A stretch of DNA of 64,000 bases from Sarcomyxa edulis (GCA_009761415.1 QUOL01000001.1:1178001-1242000); one strand, 5' to 3'. Positions 12,601 through 23,878 are shown, counted from the stretch's first letter. The notes: generated by a model not told the origin, from the letters alone. Made by a program: numbers and translations.

Positions 12601-13261
12601 GCATCGTCGGAGTGACCGAAAACATTCCGACGATCCTTCGCCGACTAGTCTCAATGTCAACAAACCTCAGCCTGCTCCACCACCTCCCACTCCGGGCCCT
12701 CCTGCTGCTGTGCAACTAGAGCGACGACCATCAGCGTCAGCAAGACCGATGTCTGAGCTTCCTTCTGCGGCAGATTTCAATGCTCTGAGAGCTCGTGAAG
12801 CTTGGGATATGGAGAGACTCTGGAAAGCCAAGAGTTTGTACGAAGCAGAGCCGAGTGGTATGGTATCCGCTCCCATGGCAGTACCTTCTGCAGATCTGTA
12901 CGTGCCTGCCAAAAACTTGGCTGCGAACGGCATGCACGGCTCGAGCCATACATCATTCATGGTGCAAACACCTTTCCAAGGTCAAACCTCACATCAGATA
13001 TACCACTCATTGCCAGTCAACCCTCCACCGATCATGTATCCTACTTCTCTCCCTCAAACCCTTCACCATTCCTCTTCTGCACACGGCTACCCTAATCATC
13101 AACCTCATCATTCATATCCCCATTCTTACTCATCTCCCGAACCTTTGATGACCATTCCCAATTCTAACCCACTTCCTGAGCCTCCTCGCGAGTCTTCCTA
13201 CTCACCAGCACCACTGCCACCACAAGCTTGGGCTCGAGTAGTCACATCCAATGCACAATGA
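9621..13261 (+). CDS. Uncharacterised disordered protein with charged Arg/Glu/Asp repeat
   Basis: I do not recognise a family. Three exons (9621-9668, 9730-10536, 10592-13261) join in frame to give about 1174 residues. The introns are 61 and 55 nt; the second begins GTAGGT. The best-ordered stretch is near residues 115-145: LPAWFNKDAWLPDPYPS, then YPIHNPVGPRWYRNHHL, an aromatic-rich block that may be the conserved core. The rest is Pro/Ser-rich and probably disordered. From about 12340 to 12630 it has an array of hexa- to heptapeptides such as REQRRSED and RERRRDDD, an alternating positive/negative tract resembling RD/RE domains of RNA-processing proteins. The C-terminus is rich in His, Pro and Ser. 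Two 5' direct repeats lie just upstream. Function unknown. Confidence 0.75.
12340..12630 (+). repeat. In-frame degenerate repeat encoding REQRRSED/RERRRDDD units
   Basis: Within the preceding gene, near-identical purine-rich units (GAGGATAGAGAGCAGAGGAGGTC and variants, mostly 18-24 nt) recur about a dozen times. Translation gives alternating Arg and Glu/Asp. Unit boundaries drift from exact copies at the 5' side to diverged ones at the 3' side, as expected from slippage within a coding region. Confidence 0.85.
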
Positions 13262-13642
13262 TACCCTTGCCATTCACACTATATATATAATGACGCATCC
13301 AACTCACCTCCCTGCTCTAGAGACTTTTCATTCATTTTTGCTAGCATTTCGAATTCGCATTGTTACTGCATGGACTGCAGCTGCTGTTCTGTATCGTATC
13401 CATCTACTTAGGATATTTATTTTATTTGTACTTTTTGTTATTAATGTCAATGACCGGTTTGTTCAAGAACGGGCTACCGTACTTACACTGCAAAGAGATT
13501 TTGATTTCGAACTTGGTAGAGACAATTAGATACAATGCAACATACTACCCGAGACTGCTGACGATACAATATACGATGAGCGGATGAAAGCAGATTTACA
13601 ATCATAGACGAAAGCAGAAAGAAAGGAAAAGAACAGGCAACC
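13262..13642. other. Convergent 3' intergenic region
   Basis: This is 381 bp of AT-rich DNA between the ends of two convergent genes. No gene is seen; it presumably carries both 3' UTRs. Confidence 0.5.
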
Positions 13643-16279
13643 CTAATGGTCATCGACTTTGTCGTACGGGTTAAGAGGGAACGTTGGTTTCGGGTAATCA
13701 GTCCAGACACGATCTCCATCCAGAAACCGTCGCAGCCGCGCGACCTGCGATGATAGATACATCACAATGATCTGCATCTTAATATCAAGCTTGAGCTTGA
13801 GAATTTCATCGCATGTCTTCAGTGCTTGCGTTCGGGTCGCTACGAACATATTGCCTTGGAATCCCAAATTTTTGAGTCCGTCGATTAGTTCTGCGAACTC
13901 TGAACACCAAGCCAGAACGCCGAGCTAGGAGTCTCATGAGTATAAGCAGCAAGGTCAATAATGCGAGAGAATAGACACACCTGGCCATATTGTTTATAAC
14001 GAGAGTATAAGACATTGGGTGCAGCGTCAAGCGCAAATTGGAACAGATCATTTCGATCTATCACTTCAGATTCTGGTATGTAGGAACTCGTAGGAACGCT
14101 GGGGGTAGGTGGGGGTGGCTGCACGTCACGAACAATATCGATCAGTCCCTCAGTAAGCCAACGAGATGGTATAGACTACTCACCTCGCGTCTTGGCGGTG
14201 GCTCTGAGAACCATTGGTAGTCGCCATAATCCACCTCGCCGCCAACGTCAACGGCCTCAGATTGTTTAGCAGCGTAGTCCATGAGAGTAGATGTGGGTGA
14301 AGAAATTTCGGATGATAGGTAAATACCTGCTTCGTTGCAGATAGCGTCGAGTAATGCCCAAAGGTCAGTTGGGAGAGGAAAATAAGCTTCCGAGTGGTTC
14401 GAGAATTGAAGGGGAGGTACAAAGCTATCCGGACGTTCCGGGAGAGACTTCTGGGATCGTGATTTGCGTGAAATGCGTGAGATGAAGCCGGTCCGAGAGT
14501 GTTCGGTAAGGGATTCGGATGGTGCAGGAGAGGGTGGGGAGATTTCTACGCTGATAGTCCCCGAATATGTGGCAGAATTCTTGAGAAGGAGAGATCGCTG
14601 TAAGCGCTGTAGATTCCATAAGTTAGATATGTAAATCAAAAGGTGGCCATGTAATAGCATGCCTTGGATGAAGAATGTAAGATGTATTTCCGTTCCTTTC
14701 CGGAGTGGCCTCGAGATGAATGAGAGTTCCGACTCGAAGTCTCTCTTGATAATGTCGAGATAGACGACGACCGAGTAAGTGTGATGATCGAATTCGGACG
14801 ATGTGGTCTGAATGAGCCGGTCGATGTCGTCAACCAGCCTTGTGTAACTTCGAGAGGAGATAGTGGAGGTGTATCGGAAGGAACAGGGGGTGAGAGAAGT
14901 ACTCGAGGTGGAGGGATGGGAAGTGGAGGTGGCGATGGATGTGATGATAAGGTCTCTGAGTCAAGAATAGAAAGGATTTCAGAAGGAAGTTCAAATCCTT
15001 GAACGTTTCTACTCAACCAGGAGGGAGACGATGGAGAGAAGGAGGTTCTTGCAGATGGCAGAAGATCGCCTCCAAGCAATGGTGAAGGTGATGCAGTCAA
15101 GTCGAGTGGGCTGACGTACTCGTAGGTAATAAGCCGCGAGGCGTGATCAACGGGCCGTTGATCTACTGAGGATTCACCTACGGGGACAGGTGTTAGATGA
15201 CTGAGTTTAAGAGGAGACTCTGGAAGGGGACTGAGCACAATTCTAGGAAATTGCTCTGATGGATGGAGAGGTTCAGAGGTAGGTCTTGTGCGCCTTCTTT
15301 GTCTCGCTTTGGCAGAATAAGCAGGTGAGACGTGAGAGATGGGAGTACGAAAAGAAGCCTTTATTGCAGTCTTCGCTAAAGAGCTAAGGTTTCTTATAGA
15401 TCGCGGGATGACTTTGCTTTTGCTTTTCAAAGTGTCTGGAGCAGAAGCGGAGGTATGGGAGGAGGTTATTGACGTATGATGAGGATGGGTAGAAGGATCT
15501 TGGACCTCAGTGACCGGTATATATGGATCGGATAAGGGGTGAGGATGTGGTGAGGCAGATATGCGATCGGCGTCAGCTGTAGGAGATTGAGCTACGATAT
15601 GTTCGTGGGCCGAGGCGATCGGAGTTGGAATATGGGTAGGTGGATTGGGAAACTCGAGGACGAGGTCAATATCAGTCGCGTCGACAACTTGTTGTTTTTG
15701 AGAACGAGCAGATAGACGAGAGAACCTAGAGAATGTGCTAGAACGAAGTGGGAGGTGAGGGTGAGGGAAATGTTCGAGAGAAATTCGGGAGAAGTTCTTC
15801 AGTCGAGAAAGAGCAGATTGCGTGGGTTGTGATGGAGGTGAGGGACGATTTGGGGACACGGGTGTCGCGGTCGGAGTAGGAGACTCGACAGGGTTGGTCT
15901 CAAGCGGAGGAGCGTCGCGATATAATTGTTGAGGTGAGAAATCAAGCTGAATGGGTAAATCTTCGCGTGTAATGTGTTCGAATCCACTTGAAGATTCGTC
16001 CTCGTCGGGGGGATTATCTCTCCCTGTGGCTGATGTCCTAAGAGCTGTACGAGCAAGGACACGAGACGAATTGTCGGTCGAGATGCGCAGAGAGCCGCGA
16101 AGGCTGCGGGCAAGCTTCGACTGGAGAAAGTTCTTTGAGGTAGACGTCGGGCTCAGCAAGTCCTCAGATATGGACTTGGGGAGAGGAAACTCTGAGTTGG
16201 ACCTGTGCTTTGAATATGAATCACAGCTGGTGCTGCAATGGTGCGGCGGAGGCGTGCAATTGTGAAGGAAAGGGATATA
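13643..16279 (-). CDS. Uncharacterised Ser/Pro-rich protein with conserved C-terminal domain (5' end unresolved)
   Basis: I do not recognise a family. A long open exon is rich in Ser, Thr and Pro. Intron removal joins it to a more ordered C-terminus containing LPTDLWALLDAICNEAG, ESEVIDRNDLFQFALDAAP, GVLAWCSEFAELIDGL, then a helical block around IKMQIIVMYLSSQVARLRRFLDG and a final PKPTFPLNPYDKVDDH. The introns are at 14607-14662 (GC-AG type), about 14110-14184 and about 13923-13981. The large exon has no in-frame ATG: it is open back to an in-frame TGA at 16280-16282 with no start, so the first coding exon lies further upstream. A candidate donor GTATGC lies near 16324. The coordinate given is the limit of the open frame, not the true start. 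The protein may be cytoplasmic; no signal or membrane segment is seen. Confidence 0.65.
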
Positions 16280-16906
16280 TCAGTCAGAGAACGTCAGATG
16301 GAAAACCGAAGCCTTGAGCATACCTTCACGCAGTCCTCAGTCTTGAGCTTCGGGTCAGCTGTCGATATCTTGCTAGTCGAGATACAAGATGCCTCGAGGC
16401 AGCTGCACGTCGAATAGTGGTCGGAAGCAAATCCGGCTCACATTGTTCAGCGCCAGTCTCAGCGCCTATTGTTCGTACTGTACTTCTCTCCAGGAATCTC
16501 TCCAGGAAGGACACCCGCGAATGCACTATGCTTTTAGGCCTATCATTCGTGTAAGTAGCCTTTCACGCTAGTCACCATAATCTTTGACCTCGAGGCAGAA
16601 GAATGGATATCGCCTAGTAGAGAATTGACACTGTATTGACAGGGTCTATGTTGCGTGAAGATAACGTGTTCCCAGTGCTCAACAGGATACGAGAAAGGAT
16701 GCTTGTCGGGAGCGATGATGAAGGTAGTGGTGAAGTGCGAGTTAAAAGTATTTCAAACCTTCAGCTTAAATGAAGAAAGTGACGTCCCATGGACATCCCA
16801 GTCTACTACAGGTAATTTGATATCTATGCAAGATATACATACTGATAGATGATGGCACAGAGAAACTAGGCAAGAAGAGGGGAAAAAGACACCTTGGTCG
16901 CATCCA
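16280..16906. other. Region between two minus-strand genes; probably holds the missing 5' exon
   Basis: About 630 bp. The missing start exon of the gene ending at 13643 should lie here. The minus-strand stretch from about 16500 down to 16326 is open but starts with GTG rather than ATG, so no start could be fixed. The 16560-16900 part shows nothing recognisable. Confidence 0.4.
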
Positions 16907-18790
16907 TCAAGTCAGCAAATCCTGCACCTCTGCCGTGGGTTGGCGAGCAGCTCCGTTTCGCTCCTTCCTCCGATGCACGATCTTGTTGTAGACGGCGTTC
17001 ATCCCCCTCGTCAGCTTTCCAACGTTGAACCGAAGTCCCACCTGGCGCCCATACCTATCGCCAAACTCCTTACTCCAGCCCCCAACGACCAAGATGGCCC
17101 AGAAGATCATCATAACGACAACATCACCCTCTCGCGCATAGATAGTCCGCGTCTCTTTGAATGGCCACGGGAGTCCAATCGTCTTGACCCAAGAACCTTC
17201 ACCCACTTGATTCATCTCGCTGAACCCATTCCCTGCCACCCCACTGACACCCCCTTCACCTCCGTCACACCATAGCACCATGCTCCCCACTTCATCTGCA
17301 CGTTGCTTGGCTTGTTCCCACATGGCGACTCCGACCGCAGTGTGCCAGGTACGTGCCGGGGCAAGTATGATGGCTGGACGCGTTTCTAGATCTGCGAAAG
17401 GTGACGGTGCGGAGAAGTCGAGACATATCGAAGCTGTCAAGGGAATGGGGCGAGTGTGATTTGGTCCTGGAGCCCACTCGGTCTTGGACCAGTCCTTTGA
17501 GGGAGCAGTCAACGGTAATTCGAATATAGTTGGGGGAGCTGTGGAATGAGTCAAGGAGAACGACTCTGCAACTGAGAGCAAGCATGAATACTAATGTAGG
17601 ATGGATCACAAGATGTTAGTGATCGTACCTGGAACGAGATGACGCTTGTGGTATATGAGATGAGGAGTCGTCGACCTGTTCGAGATGAGGGCGAGTCCAG
17701 TTTGCCTGGAGCCTCGTCGTCCGTCAGCCATTGGTTCCTCAAAGGAAACGCCGATATATGGACCTGTGATCTTTTTCCGTATCGTTTCCAAAGTATCGTC
17801 TCTTTCTTGTATCGACTCGAATTGCACGGCGCCTTCTGGCCAGAGCAGGATATTTGCCGACGTCAATTTCTGGGACTCTGCGATGAAGTCCTCCAGCGTA
17901 GGTGGTGAATGTTTGTAACGCTGGTATGTAGGCAATACGCATCCGACGGTGATAGGTGTTCTGTTGGGCGAGTATGGCGAGATAGGCAGGGTATTGATTA
18001 CAAAGGATGGCAGAGTAAGGGCTGTCAGAAATAGACCGAGCACGACAACACTCCGCGAGGGAGATGGTTTGGATAGATGTAGCTCGCTTTGATCCGGAGG
18101 CAGGTGTTCAATCAGTGGTCCATCGAGGCGCAATGGTCCTTCGTCCTCGTTCGAGCCCACATACCACATCCCTACCACTTGGGATATCACAACAGCCCAC
18201 GCTGCAACGATCCAGTCGTTCCCAGATGGACCTAAGATTTGCACTATCCAATGGTATCGTTCCATCCCAAGAACAGGGCTCAAGACCATGAGTCGGCCCA
18301 CAGGGTTGTAATATGATACTCCATACCAAACTGTGGCCCAAATGGCAGGGAAGAGTGTGATTTGAGCCCATGGTGCAGGCAATCGCATGGACAGTCGCGT
18401 ATCCAGAACCACAGAACCTGAAGCTACGTTTCAGTGATCGAAAACCCCCCACACCCTAAGAAGCAACTCACATAAAGCGATGAAAGAGGTCATCGCGGAC
18501 GCAAGGAAGAGGAAGACGACAGACGTGGCTGTGGTCGAGAGTGCATGTATTGATGGGCTCATATGGGCGACTGACAGTCCAACGGTGAGTGAAAGCCATA
18601 AGAGTATGAATCGCGAGACGGCATGATCACGACGAGTGATGATCTGCGAGTAGATCAGTAGAGTCGAAAGAACGAGAACCACTGGAACGAAGGAAGGAGT
18701 AGCATCCAAGAAAACGGCGAGAAGTCCTGCAGTTCCAGTAAAAGAGATTGCAGAATGACTTTGGAAGACAAAAGTCGCGAAGTCCTGCAT
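16907..18790 (-). CDS. Membrane-bound nitrilase-superfamily protein resembling apolipoprotein N-acyltransferase (Lnt-like)
   Basis: Bacterial Lnt transfers an acyl chain to the N-terminus of lipoproteins; the substrate of this fungal relative is unknown. The layout matches Lnt. The N-terminal half has several hydrophobic segments (starting around FTGTAGLLAVFLDA, FILLWLSLTVGLSVAHM, VVFLFLASAMTSFIAL and VVVLGLFLTALTLPSFVI). Next comes a carbon-nitrogen hydrolase domain with all three expected catalytic residues: Glu in LLWPEGAV, Lys in YHKRHLVP and Cys in ASICLDFS. A last membrane helix near VVVMMIFWAILVVGGW precedes a basic cytosolic tail. The bacterial equivalents are WPE, the K of KHHLVPFGE and the Cys of ICYE. 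At least two introns: one near 18415-18472, and one after HLVP where the donor GTACGA is at about 17626. Start at the first ATG before the first helix. Predicted to lie in the ER or another endomembrane. Confidence 0.8.
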
Positions 18791-19355
18791 GGTGCAAGTT
18801 GGGGATCAACACGACTGCAGGCGGTATTCATAGACTTTTTGGGCGCTAACAAACAACCTTCTTCGCTGCGCATCAAGAAGAATTCGCTACTGCGCTCGCT
18901 GCGAGACCTAGAGTTGTGTCAGGCATGTACCTGGGCGTCTATTTGAGCTACGCTTGAGAGAAGCTGGCGATGGTATGTTGTCAACTTGTTCGAGTCGGTC
19001 GACGCGTTCACGTCGCCTGATGTTCGCGACGTCCGCGTAAATCAAATCTTCAGCCGAGAACACCGAACAACCCATCCTCCAAAAATGCCATTCTTTTGAA
19101 TCTATCGTTCTTCTGCCCGCTCTGATACGACCATAATTAGACACCTTCACGGACGCCACGAACAACCGTGATATCAGATAAAAAGTTGCCGATCTGCCCG
19201 AGAAGACGCGAGGTTGTCACCAGTTCTTGGGAAAATAGAATATCACAAACACAAGATTCTACAAGACTGACTGAGACTCGGGCCCGAGTTGCCAGCCGTC
19301 TCCAACTCTTATTAGCCTGCTGCTAACCTTCTACCAGTTACCACTAGCACCCGCC
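18791..19355. other. Divergent intergenic region
   Basis: This is 565 bp between the Lnt-like gene (-) and the first acyl-CoA ligase (+). No gene is recognised. It probably contains both promoters. Confidence 0.5.
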
Positions 19356-21967
19356 ATGTCCGAGTTTCGTGGCCCCCCTCTCCCTTACGTTCCCGATAAC
19401 CTCACTCTTCCCCAGTTCATCCTTGACTCTTCTCATCCGTTGAGGCCAGCGCGAGCGAATGACGCGGGACCTTGGCTTATCGAGGATCAGTCTGGCAGGA
19501 AGTATGGATACGAAGAGGTGTGTCCACTGAAATACCATTCGCATCCGAGTTAATAGAGTTGTGGCCAGCTTCGAGCCAACACATTTGGATTGGCCAATGC
19601 TCTGCGTCTCAAATACTCGATAGGTGAGTCGAACGAGTGATTCCTCGTTGGGCATCACTAACATTGGTCGACGTAGGAGAGAATGATGTTGGTCAGTGCC
19701 ATGTCACGAAACGTAGCAGACCCATCCAAAACTCAATCTGTGTATCCAGTTTGCATATTCAGCGGAAACCACGTCGATTATCCTGTAGCAGCATGGGCTG
19801 TTCACCGACTCGGAGGCATATTGAGGTAAGTAGGCCCGTAGGAAACGCATCGCGAACACGTGAATACGTGCTTACCATTCATTATGCCTTGACGGCTAGC
19901 ACCGGTAATCCTGCGTACACCCCCGCCGAGCTTCAGTACCAACTCGAAGTAACGGGTGCGGCACTCTTGATTGCCCAACCAGAGTCTTTGCAGACTGCCG
20001 TTTCTGCTGCGAAGAGTGCTGGCATATCGTTGGATCGTATCATTCTGTTGGAGCCTGTTCCCGGTACATCACACCCGATTTTGCGTGATTTGATCGCCTA
20101 CGGTTTGAGCCAGAGCCCTAGCTTTGTTGAGAGGCAATTGACACCAGGGGAATCCAAGACGAAGGTCGCATTCTTGTGTTTCTCCAGTGGCACCACTGGA
20201 AAGCCCAAGGTGAACATCGTCGAGCATTGTAGACGTGTAAAATATATATACTCACGCGTTTTTGCCCTCCAGGCAGTTGCGATACCGCATTATGCAGTCA
20301 TAGCGAATATCATACAACTGGCAGAGCACTTCAAGACAACGGATCCCGTTCGAAGGCGTTTTGGACCGGGAGATCTCTGTACAGCTGGTGCGTTCGTCTT
20401 CGATAGGCTATATCGATCTGACTCACACGTCTGTATACACAGTGCTGCCTTTCTTCCGTACGTGAACATCCCCGTTTCATACATCTGTTTGATTTATCGA
20501 GTATCTCTGCAGATATCTATGGACTGGTGGTCAATGTGCGTTAACAAACCATTAACAAAAGAAAATATCTTGCTGATTTACGTGTAGATGCATTTCTCAA
20601 TATTTTGCGGAGTAAGTGAATCTGTCATCACTGAAGGACAAACTCTGATAACATAGCTTATAGGTGACCATCGTAGTTACTCGACAGTTTAATTTTGAGA
20701 ATCTATTGAAGAACATAAGCCGTTATCGAATTACGCACTTGATGTGAGTCCGAATAGAGATACCCTTACTTTTATTGATTATGTTTCGAAGGATTGTACC
20801 TCCCATGATGGTCCTCCTTTGCAAAGTAAGTGGAAAGACAACGCCTTACGCTTTGAATGGTATATTGAATAAATTTCCAGCATCCTATCGTCAAGAATTA
20901 CGATCTGAGCCACGTTAAGCTGGTCTTGTGCGGCGCAGCACCCCTGTCTATCGAACTTATTCAACAAATGGTCAAGGTTCTTCCTCAGGCAATAATTGGG
21001 CAGGGCTTCGGCAAGTTCAATTCCTATTCCTATCTTTCTTACATGATTTTACTCACTCGCATACGAATCCGCAGGCATGACGGAGACTTCTACCGTTATA
21101 TCGGCGCTGGCCTCTGATCAGAAGATCTCAACCGGGAGTACAGGGATATTACTACCAGGAGTTGTAGCTCGGGTCGTCAAAATGGATGGATCATTGGCGA
21201 AAGTAGGAGAGGCAGGGGAGTTGAGGGTGAAAACTCCTTCGTCTGCCTTGCGGTACAGCAACAATGAGGAGGCGTACGTGTATTGCGTTCTTACATTCCA
21301 GGATGCTGAAGCTAATGCGGCTTCTCAGGACTAAGGAGACGTTCGTAGATGGCTTTGTTCACACCGGGGACGAGGTTTTATTCAATGAGGAAGGAGAATT
21401 GTTTATCATCGACCGCTTGAAGGTTCTTTGGCCTCGTTCATCTTCTCCGCAATGCTTTATTCATACACAATCATATAATTTAGGAGCTCATCAAAGTACG
21501 AGGCTTCCAAGTCGCTCCGGCGGAATTAGAAGGTCAGTCTTGCCTGTATCTGAGATGATTGCGAGTTTGTCTTACGCAGTGCGCAGGGCATTTACTCAAC
21601 CATCCTCATGTTACTGATGTGGCTGTTGTTCCGCTTCCGGATGAGTACAGTGGGGAAGTACCCCTCGCGTTTGTCGTCCTGCACGCAGATGCTCTGCTCC
21701 GCAGCAAAGACCCAAAAGAAGCAGAGAAGATCAAGCAAGAACTGATGAAAGTATGTAGCCTCCTTTCCTTTCTCTCCGCACTTGCTCTGAACGGAACCAA
21801 ATTGTTGTCCATTTTAGTACGTCTCTGACCATAAAACGAAGTACAAATGGTTAGCTGGGGGCGTGCAGTTCATCGATGCGATTCCGAAGAACGCCAGTGG
21901 AAAGATACTGCGTCGAATACTTCGAGACAGGGTTCGTGAGGAGCTGAAAGTCAAGGCGAAGCTGTGA
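19356..21967 (+). CDS. Peroxisomal acyl-CoA ligase of the 4-coumarate/phenylacetate-CoA ligase type, copy 1
   Basis: Activates a carboxylic acid as an acyl-adenylate and transfers it to CoA. The AMP-binding signature FLCFSSGTTGKPK sits before an intron at about 20212; further on are YRITHLMIVPP, KLVLCGAAPLS, then GQGFG and MTETS, the HTGDEVLF motif with the ATP-ribose Asp, DRLKELIKVRGFQVAPAELE and the catalytic Lys in NASGKILRR. About ten short introns divide the gene, including very small exons around 20450-20650. The protein ends in AKL, a type 1 peroxisomal targeting signal. A related gene starts at 23879 on the same strand. The substrate (coumarate, phenylacetate, fatty acid or other) cannot be told from the sequence. 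The coding frame stays open if standard GT-AG introns are removed, so I treat it as intact. Confidence 0.88.
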
Positions 21968-22078
21968 TTGGGTCTGGAACTTATCTACATGTGATGATGT
22001 GATTGCAAAAGATCTTATCTACAATCGTCAAAATCAGAATCGCCTCGGTCCGATCGATTACAGAAACCTATAAGAACT

Positions 22079-22084
22079 GGCTAA
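22079..22084 (+). promoter_or_regulatory. TATA-like box upstream of the metallothionein gene
   Basis: TATAAG lies about 76 bp before the ATG at 22160, in a short spacer after the ligase. I saw no clear copper-response (TTTGCTC-type) or metal-response core in the same spacer. Inferred from position. Confidence 0.35.
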
Positions 22085-22159
22085 TTTCCAGAGTTGCATT
22101 TCCAGGCTTTTCACTTACGACCAACTCACCCCCACCAAACTAACCACCCACATTCTACA

Positions 22160-22443
22160 ATGGTGAGACTACATCTATTTGACGACAGCTTAATGGCATG
22201 CTGATAGTCGTTTCTTATCCAGCCCGCTTCATGCACCACCACTGTTAAGACCGGGGAGACCTGTGGTCAATACCCCAACTGCGGTTGCGAGGAGTCGAAC
22301 CCCCCCAAGAACAAGACTTGTGGGCAGTCATCCTGCACTTGCGGAGCCACGTACGTCCTCATCCACATTCCGTTTTCAACCTTCTCTGACGACGTTCTTG
22401 TTCTTTTAGTTGCGCATGCAAGCCCGGCGAATGCAAATGCTAA
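22160..22443 (+). CDS. Small metallothionein
   Basis: Binds Cu(I), Zn or Cd through cysteine thiolates in the cytosol and buffers or detoxifies metals. Three exons: 22160-22162 (only the ATG), 22223-22350 and 22410-22443. The spliced protein has 54 residues with 11 Cys and no His or Trp. The pattern is NCGC, then SCTCGATCACKPGECKC, giving four Cys-x-Cys pairs plus single Cys at SC, ETC and KTC. The tight C-terminal cluster and an N-terminal cluster separated by a Cys-free spacer (EESNPPKNKT) resemble basidiomycete metallothioneins of ectomycorrhizal and saprotrophic mushrooms. Too short and too interrupted to be seen without splicing. Both introns obey GT-AG (GTGAGA...CCAG and GTACGT...TTAG), and the second is a phase-2 split of a Thr codon. 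It lies between the two acyl-CoA ligases, with a BCL7-like gene downstream on the other strand. Confidence 0.85.
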
Positions 22444-22717
22444 ACTCGACACCATTACACGCGTCGCTGAGAGATCGGACTCGTAGCAGAGTTGTTATCG
22501 ATATATGATGGAGAAGTGTACTATGTACAATCAGCGCAGTCCTGGAATTATGATTTGAATCAGACGACGATCGTCAAAAAAACAGGAGGATGAGAACTCG
22601 ACTGACTGACTCGTTTTTTTGTACCAATAAATAGGGTATATGTCTCCGATCGCTGCGAGATAAGAAGGTAAAGAAGACGTACGCTGATACCGCTCAAGAA
22701 GAAGAAGTGCAGAACGC

Positions 22718-23433
22718 CTATACGTTTTCGAAAGGATCCATGCTCTCGTCCATCAATGGTCCTCCCATGATGGCATCGTTCCCATCCAGCTGAGATAGAT
22801 CATGAGACCCTTCCAAGTCCAGTCCATCGGGCCCTAATGTTGAGATATCCAGTTCAATGCCATCACCTGGGTCCAGCTTTTCCGCAACATCTACGCCACC
22901 ATCCATACCGTTGGAGTCCAGGGGTTTCAGAGAAGCGTCCAGATCGTCTTCTTGGTGCTCTGTCGAGTGTATAGATGAGGCTTGGAGGGACATGGAAAGA
23001 GGCTGAGTTTTTGGTGAGGAGGGTTTGGATGGAGGAGTCTCTAGACCCTCTTTTTGAGTGTTTGATTCGGGTTGGTCTTGGGGTGGATGTTCAGGACCCG
23101 TAGCAGTAGGTGGTTCATCCTCCATTTCATCGTCTCCTTCAACCACCTCGGGCTCGTCGGGCAACGGGGCAAGTGGTTCGTCTTCGCCTTCGTCGTCGCT
23201 GAATTGCTACAAAATGCATTTCATGCTCGACTGAATCCTTCGAAAGATGGAAACAGGCTACTCACCTGAGTTTTCTCTGTCTTGACCCATTTGAACACTC
23301 GCAAAGTGGATCCAGGTGGTGCGTTCTCAAGGACAACCCACATTTTCTCGAAACATGGGACTGGCTGCATGAGTTGTCGACGAGCTGCTTCTGTTGTTGC
23401 TGCGCTCACACCGATTCTTCGTCTTGTGGACAT
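22718..23433 (-). CDS. BCL7-like protein, possible SWI/SNF chromatin-remodelling subunit
   Basis: Two exons (23433-23266 and 23206-22718) give about 218 residues. The N-terminal exon carries the block KMWVVLENAPPGSTLRVFKWVKTEK, which resembles the BCL7 N-terminal domain (in animals, KKWVTVGDTSLRIFKWVP). Animal BCL7 proteins are accessory subunits of SWI/SNF (BAF) complexes. The rest is acidic and disordered: runs of Glu/Asp and Pro, then LDISTLGPDGLDLEGSHDLSQLDG, ending MDPFENV. The N-terminal resemblance is my reading by eye, not a search. It would be nuclear if correct. Start is the ATG directly before STRRRIGVS. Confidence 0.6.
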
Positions 23434-23878
23434 GATTGTGGAGGACAGACGCGTCGAGTGCTATTATGTTGATCGAATCGCGGTATAGAATTCGTAGTTG
23501 ATGCGATGCTCGCGGTAAAACTCTTCTCAAACCGTGATCTATCTTCCCACTTCCAAGATCCTGCCGACGTGGCTTCTTTTCCTTACCCAGCTATAGAATA
23601 TCCATAAATGATTTCAATCTACGCTTTGTGCCAGTCAGGCTCCACGTATATCCCTCTGGTATTGCGGCCCTTCGTCTCACTAACAGACCCAGGTATAATC
23701 ACCTTCGAACTGCCAGTGGTGGTCGTTGTACATATCTAGCTTACGCCTTGAAGTCGAATCACTTCTCAACCCGTGAGTGCTTTATATATCCTCGAGGAAG
23801 CGCTGATTTTACTGATTGAAAACGCACCTCTTGCAAGTCCGTCGCGATTGACCCAACCATCGAGATTGGATATTCAGT
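23434..23878. other. Divergent intergenic region
   Basis: This is 445 bp between the BCL7-like gene (-) and the second acyl-CoA ligase (+). No gene or RNA is recognised. Confidence 0.5.

Noticed and set aside
15955..16000. GTTCGAATCC-like sequence
   Set aside because: Resembles a tRNA B-box but lies inside a coding exon with no matching A-box or acceptor stem.
20200..21100. Possible pseudogenisation of acyl-CoA ligase copy 1 (several short frames)
   Set aside because: Short introns with GT-AG ends and the paralog's exon order explain the breaks; all key motifs are present.
23072..23269. Plus-strand frame opposite the BCL7-like gene
   Set aside because: Antisense shadow of an acidic coding exon.
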